In this document: positions 48,331 through 58,261 of the stretch, in pieces
Layout: each line of letters starts with the position of its first letter
How positions within the stretch are numbered: position 1 is the first letter of the stretch
Origin: CAVYWD01 sp963772225
GTDB lineage: Bacteria; Myxococcota; Myxococcia; Myxococcales; UBA5297
Assembly: GCA_963772225.1 (NCBI GenBank)
Contig: CAVYWD010000011.1
Span: 1,178,001 to 1,242,000 of the forward strand
Reading direction: 5' to 3'
Length of the DNA: 64,000 nt
Translations under genes and position numbers: made by a program
The notes under the pieces: generated by a model
The model's database searches: none
The model's input: the letters and a program-made list of their open reading frames with translations, nothing else
Told to the model about the DNA's origin: nothing

Positions 48331-48657
48331 CTCCCTCGGCGAGCGCGGCGACTGGCCACAGCGCGGCCAGCGAAAGGATCGCAGCGAAGATCGCCAAATC
48401 GCATATGGAACGGCGGAGGAGCGATTCACCCCGAGTGGATTGAATCATACGAACAATCCTCCGGTGGCTACAGGAGTGACTGTCGAGTGCCCCTTGGCTG
48501 CGCCACTCCCGGATTCACTGGCTTCAGAGCCGCGGGGCATCTCTTCGTCCAATGGCGACGTCTCTGCCCTCATGTGGGGTGCCGTCGTCGAGATTCTGGC
48601 AAGATTGTCGAGCTCGGCTGCAAGCTGAGCAGACAGGAAGGATCGCCGATCTTGGCC

Positions 48658-49272
48658 ATGCGAATGCTTGTCAGGGGACATTCTCTCGCGGTTTCAGCAG
48701 CGGTGGCCCTGGTCGTCACCGCCCTTGCTCCGACCGGCTGCTACCTGGATTTTCCCAGGGATTGGAAATCTGCCTCGAGCGATGGCGGGTCCGCGAACGT
48801 CGCCGGGGACAGCTCCCAAGGCGCTGCGGATGCTTCAGCCGACGCCGGGGAACAGTACGACGGCGCGCCTCCAGCGGACTGCACTTCCGGCGCGGTGGAC
48901 TGCAAAGACGGTGCGCCCGTCCTCTGCAGCGACGCCGGCTCCTGGGCGCCCCAGGGCGCCTGCGGCGGCAACACCTCTGTCTGCTGGGCAGGCCGCTGCG
49001 TGGTCTGCTCACCAGGGACCTGGTCCTGCGACGGGCCGACTCCTCGCCTGTGCGGTGACGCGGGAACGTGGACGCTCCGCCCCACATGCGTTGGAGACAC
49101 CCCCTTCTGCAACACGGGAGTGTGCGCGAGTGCCCTGCTCCGAGGGGGGATCGGCGTCCTCGGACCGGCGAGCGGCGGCGCGGCCCAGCTCCGGTTGCGC
49201 AGCGGGCGGCTGGAGGAGCTCCCCAGGACTTGCGGAGCATCGCTGTGCGTTCGCGGTGGGGTCGTTCCGTAG
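48658..49272 (+). CDS. Cys-rich secreted lipoprotein
   Basis: 204 residues. Lipobox at Cys28 (ALAPTGC), an Asp/Ala/Ser-rich linker, then two or three Cys-rich repeats of the pattern 'PxLCxDAGxWxxxxxC ... CxxGxC' ('PVLCSDAGSWAPQGACGG', 'PRLCGDAGTWTLRPTCVG'), as seen in myxobacterial surface lipoproteins. The start could also be ATG 48664. It is followed at 49396 by a PEGA-domain protein on the same strand. Confidence 0.7.
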   Translation: MRMLVRGHSLAVSAAVALVVTALAPTGCYLDFPRDWKSASSDGGSANVAGDSSQGAADASADAGEQYDGAPPADCTSGAVDCKDGAPVLCSDAGSWAPQGACGGNTSVCWAGRCVVCSPGTWSCDGPTPRLCGDAGTWTLRPTCVGDTPFCNTGVCASALLRGGIGVLGPASGGAAQLRLRSGRLEELPRTCGASLCVRGGVVP

Positions 49273-49395
49273 GCCCTCGGAGGGGAAGCCTTGCGCCGAG
49301 ATGCAAGCGGGGACCGGCGCTCCCCATCCCGGCGACAGCGGCGCCGATCCGAGATCGCCCCTGCCGGGCCCACGCAGTCGGCCTCTGGAGAACGC

Positions 49396-50247
49396 ATGAA
49401 GACCCATTTTTCGAGCGCGGTGATCGGCGCTGTCGCGCTGACGATCGCTGGACTCTCGGCCCAGGCGCAGCCGCGAAGGATCGCGGCGGTTGCCGTGTCG
49501 GTCGACCCAGGCCTCGAGCGGGAAGCGGCGGCCGTCCGAGAAGCGCTCCAGCGAGTCGTGAGGGCCGACACGCAATGCGAGCTGGTGGACCTCGCCGCCA
49601 TGGCTGCGGGCGATGCGCGGGCTCGGAAGGCAGCCCAGGGCGCCGAGCTGGCGGCCGATGCTCTCAAGCTCCTGGACCGGCTCGACGATCAGGCGGCGCT
49701 GCGAAAGGCCAACGAGGCAGTTGCCGCCTATGAAGAGTCCGATCTCACCCGCGCGCTTCCGGGCCTGCTCGACAGCCTGGCGGTCCGGGCATTCGCTCTG
49801 CTCTCCTTGGGGAACAAGGAGGACGTGAAGGGCGACCTGATGAGGCTCTTCGCGCTCAGTCCCGACTACCGCCTCGATCCACGGCGGGTCTCGCCGGTTC
49901 TCAGCACCCTGGCATCGCAGGCTCGTGCGGCGGTGAGCAAGGCGCCGCGGGTGACGATCGACGCGCGCTCAGACCCCGAGGCCGCGGAGATCTTTCTCGA
50001 CGGCGTCTACCGCGGCACGGGGGCCGCCTCGGTGTCTGGCCTGCCTCGGGGAATTCAGGGCATCCCCGAGCTCAGCGCGCTCACCTATTCCGTGACGGTC
50101 GTCGCCGGCTATGGCGACACCCCGGGGGCGACCGCCCCATTGGCGGTGATCGCCAAGAACGTCTCGACCACCGGCTTCAAGTTCCAGTGCGGCGGCGCGG
50201 AGAATGTCCGGGTCAACTGGGTCGCCATCGGGCGCCCCACGCCCTGA
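49396..50247 (+). CDS. Exported PEGA-domain protein
   Basis: 283 residues. Signal peptide ('MKTHFSSAVIGAVALTIAGL', cleavage after AQA), an alpha-helical region with TPR-like packing ('VAAYEESDLTRALPGLLDSL', 'LFALSPDYRLDPRRVSPVL'), then a PEGA-like beta domain ('RVTIDARSDPEAAEIFLDGVYRG'). PEGA domains are surface beta modules, often partners of protein kinases in myxobacteria. Ribosome-binding site GGAG before ATG 49396. Confidence 0.8.
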   Translation: MKTHFSSAVIGAVALTIAGLSAQAQPRRIAAVAVSVDPGLEREAAAVREALQRVVRADTQCELVDLAAMAAGDARARKAAQGAELAADALKLLDRLDDQAALRKANEAVAAYEESDLTRALPGLLDSLAVRAFALLSLGNKEDVKGDLMRLFALSPDYRLDPRRVSPVLSTLASQARAAVSKAPRVTIDARSDPEAAEIFLDGVYRGTGAASVSGLPRGIQGIPELSALTYSVTVVAGYGDTPGATAPLAVIAKNVSTTGFKFQCGGAENVRVNWVAIGRPTP

Positions 50248-50359
50248 GAGCCCGCGAAGGGGTCTCCCGCTGTCGCTCGCCGCCCTGCGCTTGTGCGCCC
50301 GCGCCGCTCGCCCAGAGCGACAGCGCCACCGCTCCGATCAGCCGTGCCGTTGCCTTCAA
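50213..50359 (-). pseudogene. Truncated secreted-protein N-terminus (48 residues)
   Basis: TTG 50359 is preceded by a strong ribosome-binding site (GAGGAGGGG) and followed by a clean signal peptide ('MKATARLIGAVALSLWASGA', then GAQAQ). The frame stops at TGA inside the 3' end of the PEGA gene. It looks like the 5' end of an exported-protein gene cut short by a rearrangement; a very small secreted peptide is the alternative. Confidence 0.4.
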
Positions 50360-50902
50360 GGTCCCCTCCTCGCGCGGCGACGCCGCGCCCAGGCGACCAA
50401 ATTGCGGATGCCCCTTGGAGGGGGCAAAGGCGCCTGGGAGGCGGGCTTGCGAACGCGTGACCTGAGAGGCACCGAGACCTTGACCTTCGCCGTATCAAAG
50501 CCATTCGACTGCCGAGCTCCCTTGTTTCATTTCGACGTGACCGAGCTGGCGCAGTGGACCTCGAGTAGGCCCGAGGCGCTCGCGGTGACGAGCGGCGCGA
50601 GCCCTCCGGCGTGGCGACGGCCCTCGCACTCGAGCCGGCGATGGGCGAGTCGCAGCCCGGATTGAGTGAGCCAGGCGCGCGACATTCACCGCCCGCGGCT
50701 CTCGAGCCACGAACCTCCAAGGCGAGCGCGCCTCGCCGCCGTGAGCGAGGAGATGACGATGTCCCGGACAACCCCTCGCTCACCTCCGTCAGCCTCCCGG
50801 ACGGGACGATGATCCAGGAACAGCACGAGAGTCGTCGAACCGCCGGGCGATGCGGCCGCGGTGCCCCTGGTGTGGTCCCTGTGTACGGGGTAGCTTCGTC
50901 GC
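50360..50902. other. Non-coding stretch, nothing recognised
   Basis: About 540 bp, GC-rich. Open frames exist on both strands but none has a family signature, signal peptide or good ribosome-binding site. Confidence 0.4.
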
Positions 50903-51094
50903 ATGGGAGAGTCTCAAGGCATGTTCCATCCCAGGATTTCGGGCGCGCGACCCAGCCGCTGCGGAGAAGCGGCGCGAAAGGCCGAGCTCGAGCGCCTCGC
51001 GGAGATGAGCCCGCTCGATCGGATGGCGCTGGCGCTGGCGCTCGGCCGACGAAGGCGTCAAATCGAACGGCTTCGAAGCGGCGGATCCCGATGA
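50903..51094 (+). CDS. Small protein coupled to a nucleotidyltransferase
   Basis: 63 residues, basic C-terminal half ('MSPLDRMALALALGRRRRQI'). Its TGA overlaps the ATG of the next gene (ATGA), the arrangement of toxin-antitoxin pairs. It may start at ATG 50903 or later at the internal Met codons. No family is recognised. Partner role is inferred from the overlap only. Confidence 0.55.
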   Translation: MGESQGMFHPRISGARPSRCGEAARKAELERLAEMSPLDRMALALALGRRRRQIERLRSGGSR

Positions 51095-51684
51095 ACAGCC
51101 ATCCCCCCACCTTCGAGCGGACCCTGCAGGTGGTCGAGCAGGTGGTGGAAGTGCTCGCACGGCACCGAGTCGGCGCGGTGCTTATCGGCGCGATGGCACT
51201 TGCCGTCCATCGATACCCCCGAGACACGGAGGACATCGATCTGGCCGTGGCAATACAGCCCGGCGCGTTGGCCGCGATCGCCTGCGACTTGCGCGCGCGA
51301 GGCTTCGAGGTGGAGGAGCACGCACCGAACCCAACTGACCCGCTGGGCGGAGTGCTCAATGTCCATTCGAGCGGCTCCGACCCCATACAGATCGTCAACT
51401 TTCTGAATCCGCCTGCAGGAGGCTTCCCGAGGCTCGTGGAAGACGCCCAAGCGACCGCGGCGCCGCTCGTTTCGGGCAGCGCGCTTCGTGTGGTCGATCT
51501 TTCACATCTCATCGCCTTCAAGCTCTACGCCGGAGGAAGGAAGTCTCAGCTGGATGTGCTCGAGCTGCTCGACCGAAACCCCCAGCTCGACCTCGAGGGG
51601 TTGCGCGCTCTCTGTCAGTCCTACCGCCTCGATCGCGCGCTGGAGCGCCTCCTGGCCATGGCCCGGGACGAAGGCGAGGGCTAA
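51091..51684 (+). CDS. MNT/AbiEii-like nucleotidyltransferase
   Basis: 197 residues. Nucleotidyltransferase core 'VGAVLIGAMALAVHRYPRDTEDIDLAV': the G-(G/A)-x-A-x-x-x-x-(R)-x-T-x-D-x-D pattern of the type IV antitoxin/toxin (AbiEii) and related DUF1814-like enzymes, with metal-binding DIDLAV. Later blocks 'VVDLSHLIAFKLYAGGRKSQLDVLELL' match the helix that positions the active site in this group. Coupled to the 63-residue gene upstream, it may be a toxin-antitoxin or phage-defence module; AMP-ylating or NMP-transferring activity is inferred from the family. Confidence 0.75.
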   Translation: MNSHPPTFERTLQVVEQVVEVLARHRVGAVLIGAMALAVHRYPRDTEDIDLAVAIQPGALAAIACDLRARGFEVEEHAPNPTDPLGGVLNVHSSGSDPIQIVNFLNPPAGGFPRLVEDAQATAAPLVSGSALRVVDLSHLIAFKLYAGGRKSQLDVLELLDRNPQLDLEGLRALCQSYRLDRALERLLAMARDEGEG

Positions 51685-51805
51685 AGGCAAAGGCTTGGGT
51701 GCCTGTCTTTGCCACCAAGATGGCACGCAGGTGCTCCTCGAGATCGTGGGCTTCACCCAGTAGTCCCGACATGGGAGCGCCGCCAACCGCCTCGCCCGAG
51801 GAGCC

Positions 51806-52255
51806 TCACTCGGCCGAGCTCAGGTAGCGCCCGGTGATCAGGTCCTTCAGATCCGCGTTCTCCACCTCTCGGGCGTGCTGGATCTGCTTGCCGATATCTC
51901 CGATCGAGACCATCCCTGCAACCTCGCCTCCGGAGACGATGGGAAGGTGACGGACCCGGCGCTCGGTCATGAGATTCAAGACCTGGCCGAGGTCGTCCTC
52001 GGGCGTCCCGGTCAGGACGTCCTTGGACATGACCTCCCCCACCCGCGTTTTGTCCAGGAGCGAAAACCTCCGGTTGCACTCGCGGAGCACGTCCCGCTCG
52101 GTGATGATCCCGGCGAGCTTGCCCTCGGAGGTCAAAACCACCAGAGAGCCGACGTTGCGATCGACGAGCTTTTTGACCGCGTCCAGGATGGTCTGATCCG
52201 CGGCGATGGCGAAGACCTGCCTGCCCTTTCGATTGAGGATTTCGGCGACTTTCAT
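51806..52255 (-). CDS. CBS-domain pair protein
   Basis: 149 residues with two CBS domains ('VGSLVVLTSEGKLAGIITERDVLRE' and 'RVRHLPIVSGGEVAGMVSIGDIGKQ'), which together bind an adenine nucleotide. No other domain is attached, as in many stand-alone energy-sensor proteins. ATG 52255 begins the domain (MKVAEIL); the longer upstream frame is low-complexity. Confidence 0.92.
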   Translation of the reverse strand: MKVAEILNRKGRQVFAIAADQTILDAVKKLVDRNVGSLVVLTSEGKLAGIITERDVLRECNRRFSLLDKTRVGEVMSKDVLTGTPEDDLGQVLNLMTERRVRHLPIVSGGEVAGMVSIGDIGKQIQHAREVENADLKDLITGRYLSSAE

Positions 52256-52511
52256 TTGGCGCCCCCGCGAAGCCCATCGCGTGCTCCATGGGCTTCGACC
52301 AGGAGTGTAGTCCCGGCGCCGGCGCAGAGCGCGACCTGCGCCGCAACCGCTGTCCAGGCAGTCGCCCTCCGGCCCCGAGGCGCTGCCCGGGCGAGCCTGC
52401 TCCTGGGGCACTCGAGAGCGACCGCGCGAACGCACCTTCGACCCCGCGCCAACCGGTGGAGTCTGCATCGCCCAGCGGCGATGGACGCCGCCAGGGAAAG
52501 AGGGGCCTCCG

Positions 52512-53371
52512 ATGCGAACCTTGAATCTTGCTTTGGCCCTGTCCTGCGCCGCGGCATGCGCCAGCGCTCCCGTCTCACAGGCGCACGATACGACCGCCGG
52601 TCTCAAACCCTCTTCGGAGGGGCGAGCGCTCCTCTGGGAGGTGCGGCGCCCCGGCCCCTCGAAACGCCTCTACCTCACCGGCTCCATCCACGTCGCGCAG
52701 CCGGGGCAGCTCAAGCTCCCGCCGTCGCTCGAGGCGGCCTGTGCGCGCTCGGACGCCCTGGTGGTCGAGCTCGACCCCGAACAGGTGGACCGGCGCGCCG
52801 TGCAAGCCCTGGTGTTGAAGCTCGGGCTGTTCACCCACCGGCGCCGGGGCTCTCGACGCATTTGAGCCTGGAGACCTTGGCGCTCCTGCCGGACGCGCTC
52901 GCGCGGGTAGGGCTGACGCCCGCCCAGGTCAAGCCGACGCGACCCTGGCTCTTGGCGATGACCCTGATGGTGTTTGAACTGCAGAAGGCAGGCTTCAGCA
53001 AGAGCTCAGGCATCGACTACGTCCTACTGGCGAGCGCACGCGGCAAGAAGCGCATCGTCGAGCTCGAGACCGCCGAGGATCAGGTGCGCGTGCTCGCGTC
53101 GATGCCGCCGGACGTCGCCGACCTGACCCTCCAGGACGCGTTCAAGTCCGGCCCGCTCACGGCAGGTGCGTTCGCGGAGATGGCGACCGCCTAGGAAGGC
53201 GGGAACGCGAACGCGCTGGCGGAGAAGGCGTTCTCAGAGGCGAAAGACCCGCGCTTCACCTGGAAGACGCGATGGCGGCCGCGGCGTTCGCCGAGGAGGG
53301 CGAAGCCGAAGCGGCGAGGCAGATCATCGCGGACGGGCGGAAGGGCAAGCCAGCTCCGCTGGAGACCTGAG
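52512..53371 (+). pseudogene. TraB/GumN family protein, frameshifted and truncated
   Basis: ATG 52512, lipoprotein-like signal ('LALSCAAAC'), then 'RLYLTGSIHVAQPGQLKLPPSLEAAC ... VVELDPEQVD' of the TraB/GumN family. At about 52831-52837 the frame shifts (net -1 or +2) and 'THLSLETLALLPDALA ... GIDYVLLASARGKKRIVELE' continues in another frame. A TAG at 53192-53194 replaces what reads as a family Trp codon ('MATA*EGGNA'), and after 53250 the sequence changes to an unrelated tail ('DAMAAAAFAEEGEAEAARQI'), so the C-terminus is lost. Not functional as written. Confidence 0.8.
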
Positions 53372-53388
53372 CCTCGCCGCCAGGAAGG

Positions 53389-55372
53389 TCAGGGAAGATC
53401 GCAACGAAGGCAGCGCGCGGCCTCGTCGCGCGCGGCCTTCTCGTCCAAGCCGATCTCCACTTTGTCGAAGCTCGTCCTGCGTCGCTCCAGGGAGATGAGC
53501 TCCACGGGCGGCCGGGTGAGCTTCGCGACCAGCTCGGCAGCGGCTTTCGCCCGGGGGACGGTCGCGCGCCGCCGCGGGGCCGAAGGCAACCGCGGCTTTT
53601 CGCCTCGCAAGAAGGCCTGGATGGCGATGGCCGCGCGCTTTCCTTCGGCAATGGCCTGGATGACCGTGGCCGGCCCGGTGACGGCGTCTCCCCCGCTGAA
53701 GAGCCCCGGCCGGCCCGTCTGCAGGGTGGCCGGATCCACGTCGATCGCCCCGCTGCTGCTGGCGCGCAGGCCGATGATAGACCCCAGCGCCCCGATATCG
53801 GGAACCTGTCCGATGGAGGGAAGAACCAGGTCGGCCTCGACCAGAAGCTCGGAGCCCGAGACGGGCACGGGCCTTTTCCGGCCCGAGGCGTCGGGCTCGC
53901 CGAGCTCCATTCGGATGCATTGCACTGCGCAAGCGCGGCCGTTCTCGGCAAGGATGGCCATGGGCGCCGTCAAGAAGGAGAAGGAAACCCCCTCTTCGAG
54001 CGCCTGGGCGATCTCGGAGGGGTAGGCGGGCATCTCGGCCCGACTCCTTCGATACAGAACCCTCACCTCGCCAGCGCCCCTGCGCAGCGCTGATCGCGCC
54101 ACGTCGATGGCCACGTTACCGCCGCCGATGACCGCGACCTTGCGGCCTTCCGGCAGCGGCTCCCCGAGGTTGAGCTGCTTGAGGTAGCTCAAACCCTGGA
54201 GCACGCCCGCAGCGCTCTCGCCGGGGATGTCCAGAGACTTTGGCGAATGGGCGCCGATGGCGAGATAGCAGGCGTGAAAACCGCTCGCGAAGATATCGTC
54301 GAGCGATCGGTCCGTTCCGAGCCGAACCCCGGTCTGGAACTCGACGCCCATGCGCCGGATGCTGTCAATCTCCCGGTCCAAGAAGACGCGGGGCAAGCGA
54401 TGCGGGGGAATGCCCACGCGCAGCATTCCGCCCACGTCGGGGAGCGCCTCGAAGACGGTGACGCCGTAGCCCTCGACGGCGAGGTAGCAAGCGGCGGAGA
54501 GGCCGGCGGGTCCGGAGCCGACGATGGCTACCTGCTCCTTCTTCTTGGCCCTGACGCGTGAAACGTATTCGGTGCCGTTGGCGAGCAAGAACCGGCCGGC
54601 AAACTCCTTGAGCGCGCGAATGGCAAGGCCCTGGTCGAGCTCGTTGCGACGGCATCGGCTCTCGCATGGGGCGGGGCAGACCGTACCGCAGACCCACGGC
54701 AGAGGGTTGTCTTCGCGGATGACCCGGACTGCTTCCTCGAATCGACCCGCAGGCGATCAGCCCGACGTACGACGAGACGTCGATGCCCGCCGGGCAGGCG
54801 CTCTGGCAGAAAGCAGGGCTGAGGGAGCGGCGGAGGTCCGAGCGCGAGAGCCGGCCCTCGCTGCGCGCCAGGTATTCGCGACGGAAGTAGCCGAAGAGCT
54901 TCTCCCGCAGGAGCGCGGAGGTCTCCTCTGCCTTCACGAACTTGAGCGCGTGCGCCGTGCACTTCGAGACGCAGGCAGGCTGGAGGCCCTGGTCGACCCG
55001 GTCCTTGCAGTAGTCGCACTTGACGACCTTGCCGCTCTCCGGGTCCCACTGCGGTACGCCATAGGGGCAGGCCGCCATGCAGGACCTGCAGCCCACGCAA
55101 AGCGAAGGCTCCACGAAGACGATGCCGTCCTTCGCGCGCTTTTGCATCGCGCCGGTGCGGCAGGCCTCCACGCACGAGGGCGTCTCGCAGTGGAAGCAGG
55201 GCACGAAGAGGAACATCATGCGCGGGACGCCGGAGATCAGCTGCGGGCCGACGGGCACGATGCGCGAGAGCCTCGGGCCAACCGAAAGGTTGTTCTTGGT
55301 TTTGCAATGCACCTCGCACGCGTAGCAGCCGATGCAGCGCTTGAGGTCCTGGTGAATGAGATAGGAGCTCAT
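53389..55372 (-). pseudogene. Fusion of NrfC-type 4Fe-4S subunit and GltD-like FAD oxidoreductase, one extra base
   Basis: ATG 55372 starts a four-cluster ferredoxin subunit (CIGCYACEVHC, CFHCETPSCVEAC, CVGCRSCMAAC, CDYC) of the NrfC/PhsB type. The same frame continues into 'FCQSACPAGIDVSSYVGLIACG', the start of a GltD-type domain. After about 54741-54743 it resumes one frame over: 'FEEAVRVIREDNPLPWVCG', FAD site 'GSGPAGLSAA', NADPH site 'GGGNVAIDVA', 'GGDAVTGPATV'. Total length is a multiple of three plus one; intact, about 660 residues. It would carry electrons between NAD(P)H and the adjacent molybdopterin enzyme. It may be a natural fusion or two joined genes. Confidence 0.75.
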
Positions 55373-55393
55373 CGACTCTCCGGCGAGTGAGGC

Positions 55394-57507
55394 TCAACGG
55401 TTGGACGGAGCTTGCGCGCCGGCCTTTCTCACCGCGACCGTGCACTCCAGAAACGCCACGCACCCGCCGACGGGGTCGAGCTTTTCCAGGGCGCCGGTCG
55501 CGAAGCGCGTATCCTTGAGGCCGCAGCGGAAGGAGCGCGTCTTGCGCGGAGTCTCGTTCCCGAACCCGTGCAGCATGAACACCGCCTCGGGGTGGATGAG
55601 GGGCGTCACCTTCGGCCGTGATCCGCCCGACGTGGCCGTCGGCGGCCACGACCTCCACTTCCTCGGAGTCGCCAATCCCCAGGCGCCGCGCCGCCTGGTC
55701 GTTGATCCACAGGGTGTTCTGCGCGAGCACTTCATGGAGGCAGGGGTTGTTCTGAGACTGCGCGTGGGTGTGCGCCGCGCTGCGCCCGAACGCGAGCCTG
55801 AACGACCCCTCCGGCGGCTTCGCCGGGCTCGCGAAGGGCTTGAGCGACTCGAAGGAAGCGCGGGCCATCTCGGCCGAGACGAGCTCGATCTTTCCGGAGG
55901 GCGTCTTGAACTTCAGCTTGGAGCGATCCATCAAGATGGGTTTCGGGGCGAGCTTCACGAAGCCCTTGGCCGCGAAGTCCTCGATCGCGACGCCGGTGCC
56001 CTCGAGCTGGTATTTCCAGATCTCCTCGATGCTCCGGTACGGGAAGTACTTCCCGGCGCCCATCTTGTCTGCGAGGAGGCAGAAGATCTCCCAGGACGGC
56101 TTGGAATCGAAGCGCGGCGCGACGGCCTGCCGGCGCATGGCGAAGGCGGGCGCGGGCCCCTTCTGCTCGGCGATGATGTTGGACCGCTCCAGGTACGTAG
56201 CCTCGGGGAGAATCACGTCCGCGTACCACGCGGTGTCGCTGTAGTTCACGTCGATGGAGACCAGGAGGTCGAGGCGGTCGAGGATCTTCTTCTGCGCGTC
56301 GGGGTCCGGCAAGGCGGCGAGAGGATCGTACCGATAGGCGATGAAGGCCCGAATCGGGTAGGGCTCACCCTTGTCGACGGCCTTGTAGAGGCTCATCACG
56401 TGACCGGTTCCGAGCGGCTTGTTCGGCATATCGAGGCCGTCGACGATGCGCTCCGCGGGCGCCGGGATCTCGGCGCCCAGAGAATGGAGCGGCTTGACCC
56501 CCGCGTCCTTGGCGCTCTTGGCCAGGATAAGCCCGCCCTCGGCCTCGATGTTGCCCATGAGGACGTTGAGGATGTACGCCGAGCGGCAGGCATAGAAAGA
56601 ATCGGAATAGCGGGCCGTCATCCAGCCGCCGTGGAAGAGCGTGCGGGGCCGCGCGGACCCGGCCTCTCGGGCGAAGGCGACGATGTCCCGAGCGGCGAGC
56701 CCCGTCTGTTCCGCGGCCCACTCCGGCGTGTACGGCGCGACGAAGCGCTCGAGCTCGGGAAGGCCGGTGACGTATTGATCGACGAACGGTTTGTCGTAGA
56801 GCCCTTCCTGCAGAATGACGTGGATGAGCCCGAGGTTCAGCGCGTAATCGGTGCCCGGGCGGACCATCAGGAAGCGGTCGGCCTTGGAGGCGGTGACGGT
56901 GGCGCGGATGTCGACGTAGGTGAGCTTGGCGCCGCGCTCCATCGCGTCGAGGATGTTGTTCACCTCTTTCACCTGGAGCGACTCGAAGACGTTCCGGCCG
57001 TAGAGGACGATGTGCTTCGCCTTGGCGAAGTCGTAGATCATCTCGCCGCGGCCGCAGCCGAAGAGGGACTTGCACGCCAGGTTGACGTTGCTGGCGCACG
57101 CGTCGTCGTGGTCGAAGTAGTTGGGGGAGCCGAGCGCCTTGAGGAAGCTCTTGGTCAAGTCGGTGAAGAGGCCGCCACGGTCGGCGAGCGCGATGGCCCG
57201 CGGCCCGTGCTGGGCGGTCACGGTTTTCAGCTTCTCGGCGACGAAGCCCAGGGCCTCCTCCCAGCTCGCCGTCTTCCACTGCCCCGAGCCCCGCGGCCCA
57301 GAGCGGATCATCGGGTGTTGGGGCCGCTCCGAGTCGTACTCGAAGGCGATGCCCGCCGAGCCCTTGGCGCACAGGCTGCCCTCGACGCCGGGCGCATGCG
57401 GATTTCCCTCGAATCCAGCTGACCCGGCCGTCCTGCACCTCGACGCGGATGGGACAGCGCACCGCGCACATGCCGCAGAGACTGTAGACAGAGGTCGTTT
57501 CACCCAT
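55394..57507 (-). pseudogene. Molybdopterin (bis-MGD) oxidoreductase, two single-base insertions
   Basis: ATG 57507. The N-terminal [4Fe-4S] ligands are C11, C14 and C18 ('SLCGMCAVRC'), with the fourth Cys in 'SLCAKG' after a shift at 57409-57415. The main frame holds the Mo-cofactor domains ('SWEEALGFVAEKLK', 'HDDACASNVNLAC', 'YVDIRATVTASKADRFLMVRPGTD', 'VMGNIEAEGGLIL'-like block, 'LPEATYLERSNII'). A second shift at 55609-55613 moves the last domain ('LIHPEAVFMLHGFGNETPRKT') to another frame. Family: polysulfide/thiosulfate reductase-like DMSO-reductase group. No Tat signal is seen. With two bases removed, about 703 residues. Upstream of the FeS fusion by 21 bp. Confidence 0.75.
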
Positions 57508-57828
57508 TCCGAACTCCCGCGCATTCTGCGAAGCTGCCCGGCCGATTCGATGCCTTCTCTGCCCCTACCGGATTATGTCGCTTTCCCCCGAGCGAAGCGC
57601 CGAAGGCGCGTCGTCGAGGGGCTTGTCTACGAGTGCAGCGCAGGCCGTCGGCGACCGCACTGGCTCGGTCAGGTACGCCCGCACTCCGTCTCCTTTGTTC
57701 GAGGAAGCATGAATGATCCGGGTTAGGGCGATTCGGAACCTGTCGACAGGTCAGCCGGGGCAGTGGCCGTCAGAGCCGGCGTCACCCGATCCTCGATGCG
57801 CCGATCCGACTGCCGGCTCGCCGTGACG
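57508..57828. other. Gap upstream of the molybdopterin operon, with one perfect palindrome
   Basis: 321 bp without a gene. ACCTGTCGACAGGT at 57738-57751 is a perfect 14-bp palindrome and could be a dimeric-regulator site for the molybdopterin operon (about 230 bp upstream of its start). No other element was recognised. Confidence 0.5.
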
Positions 57829-58218
57829 TTAGAACACCCCGAGCAGGTTCAGCGACAGAATCACCAGGCCGAGGACGGCGATGCGCTTGACCGTCACCGG
57901 GCTGAACTTCTGGGCGATCTTCGGGCCGATGTACCCGCCGAGGATGGCCGCGGGGAACATGATGAGGAAGAGAACCAGGTCAAAGTTCCCATACTGGTAG
58001 TGGCGCAGGCTTCCGGTGATGGTGTTGAAGAAGATGGCGAGGAGCGAGCTGCCCACCGCGAGGTACATCGGGAGGCGCAGCGCGACGGTCATGATGACGA
58101 TCATGAACGGCCCGCCGCCGAAGCCGAACATGGACGAGACCACCGCCATGAGGAACCCCAGGAAGCACCCAAAGGCCACGTTGACCTTGAACTCCTGACC
58201 CCAGAACTGGACGAGCAT
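57829..58218 (-). CDS. TauE/SafE sulfite exporter, C-terminal-half protein
   Basis: 129 residues with four membrane helices ('VAFGCFLGFLMAVVSSMFGF', 'MIVIMTVALRLPMYLAVGSS', 'LVLFLIMFPAAILGGYIGPK', 'RIAVLGLVILSLNLLGVF'). It has the TauE/SafE glycine-rich block 'GFGGGPFMI' and 'PMYLAVGSSLLAI'. Complete TauE/SafE proteins hold two such units in about 260 residues; here only one is present. ATG 58218 with GGAG upstream is preferred over TTG 58230. The other unit is encoded by the preceding gene at 58262. Confidence 0.85.
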   Translation of the reverse strand: MLVQFWGQEFKVNVAFGCFLGFLMAVVSSMFGFGGGPFMIVIMTVALRLPMYLAVGSSLLAIFFNTITGSLRHYQYGNFDLVLFLIMFPAAILGGYIGPKIAQKFSPVTVKRIAVLGLVILSLNLLGVF

Positions 58219-58261
58219 GGATTTCTCCAAAGCATGAGGAAATGCGCGTGGGCGCCGGACT

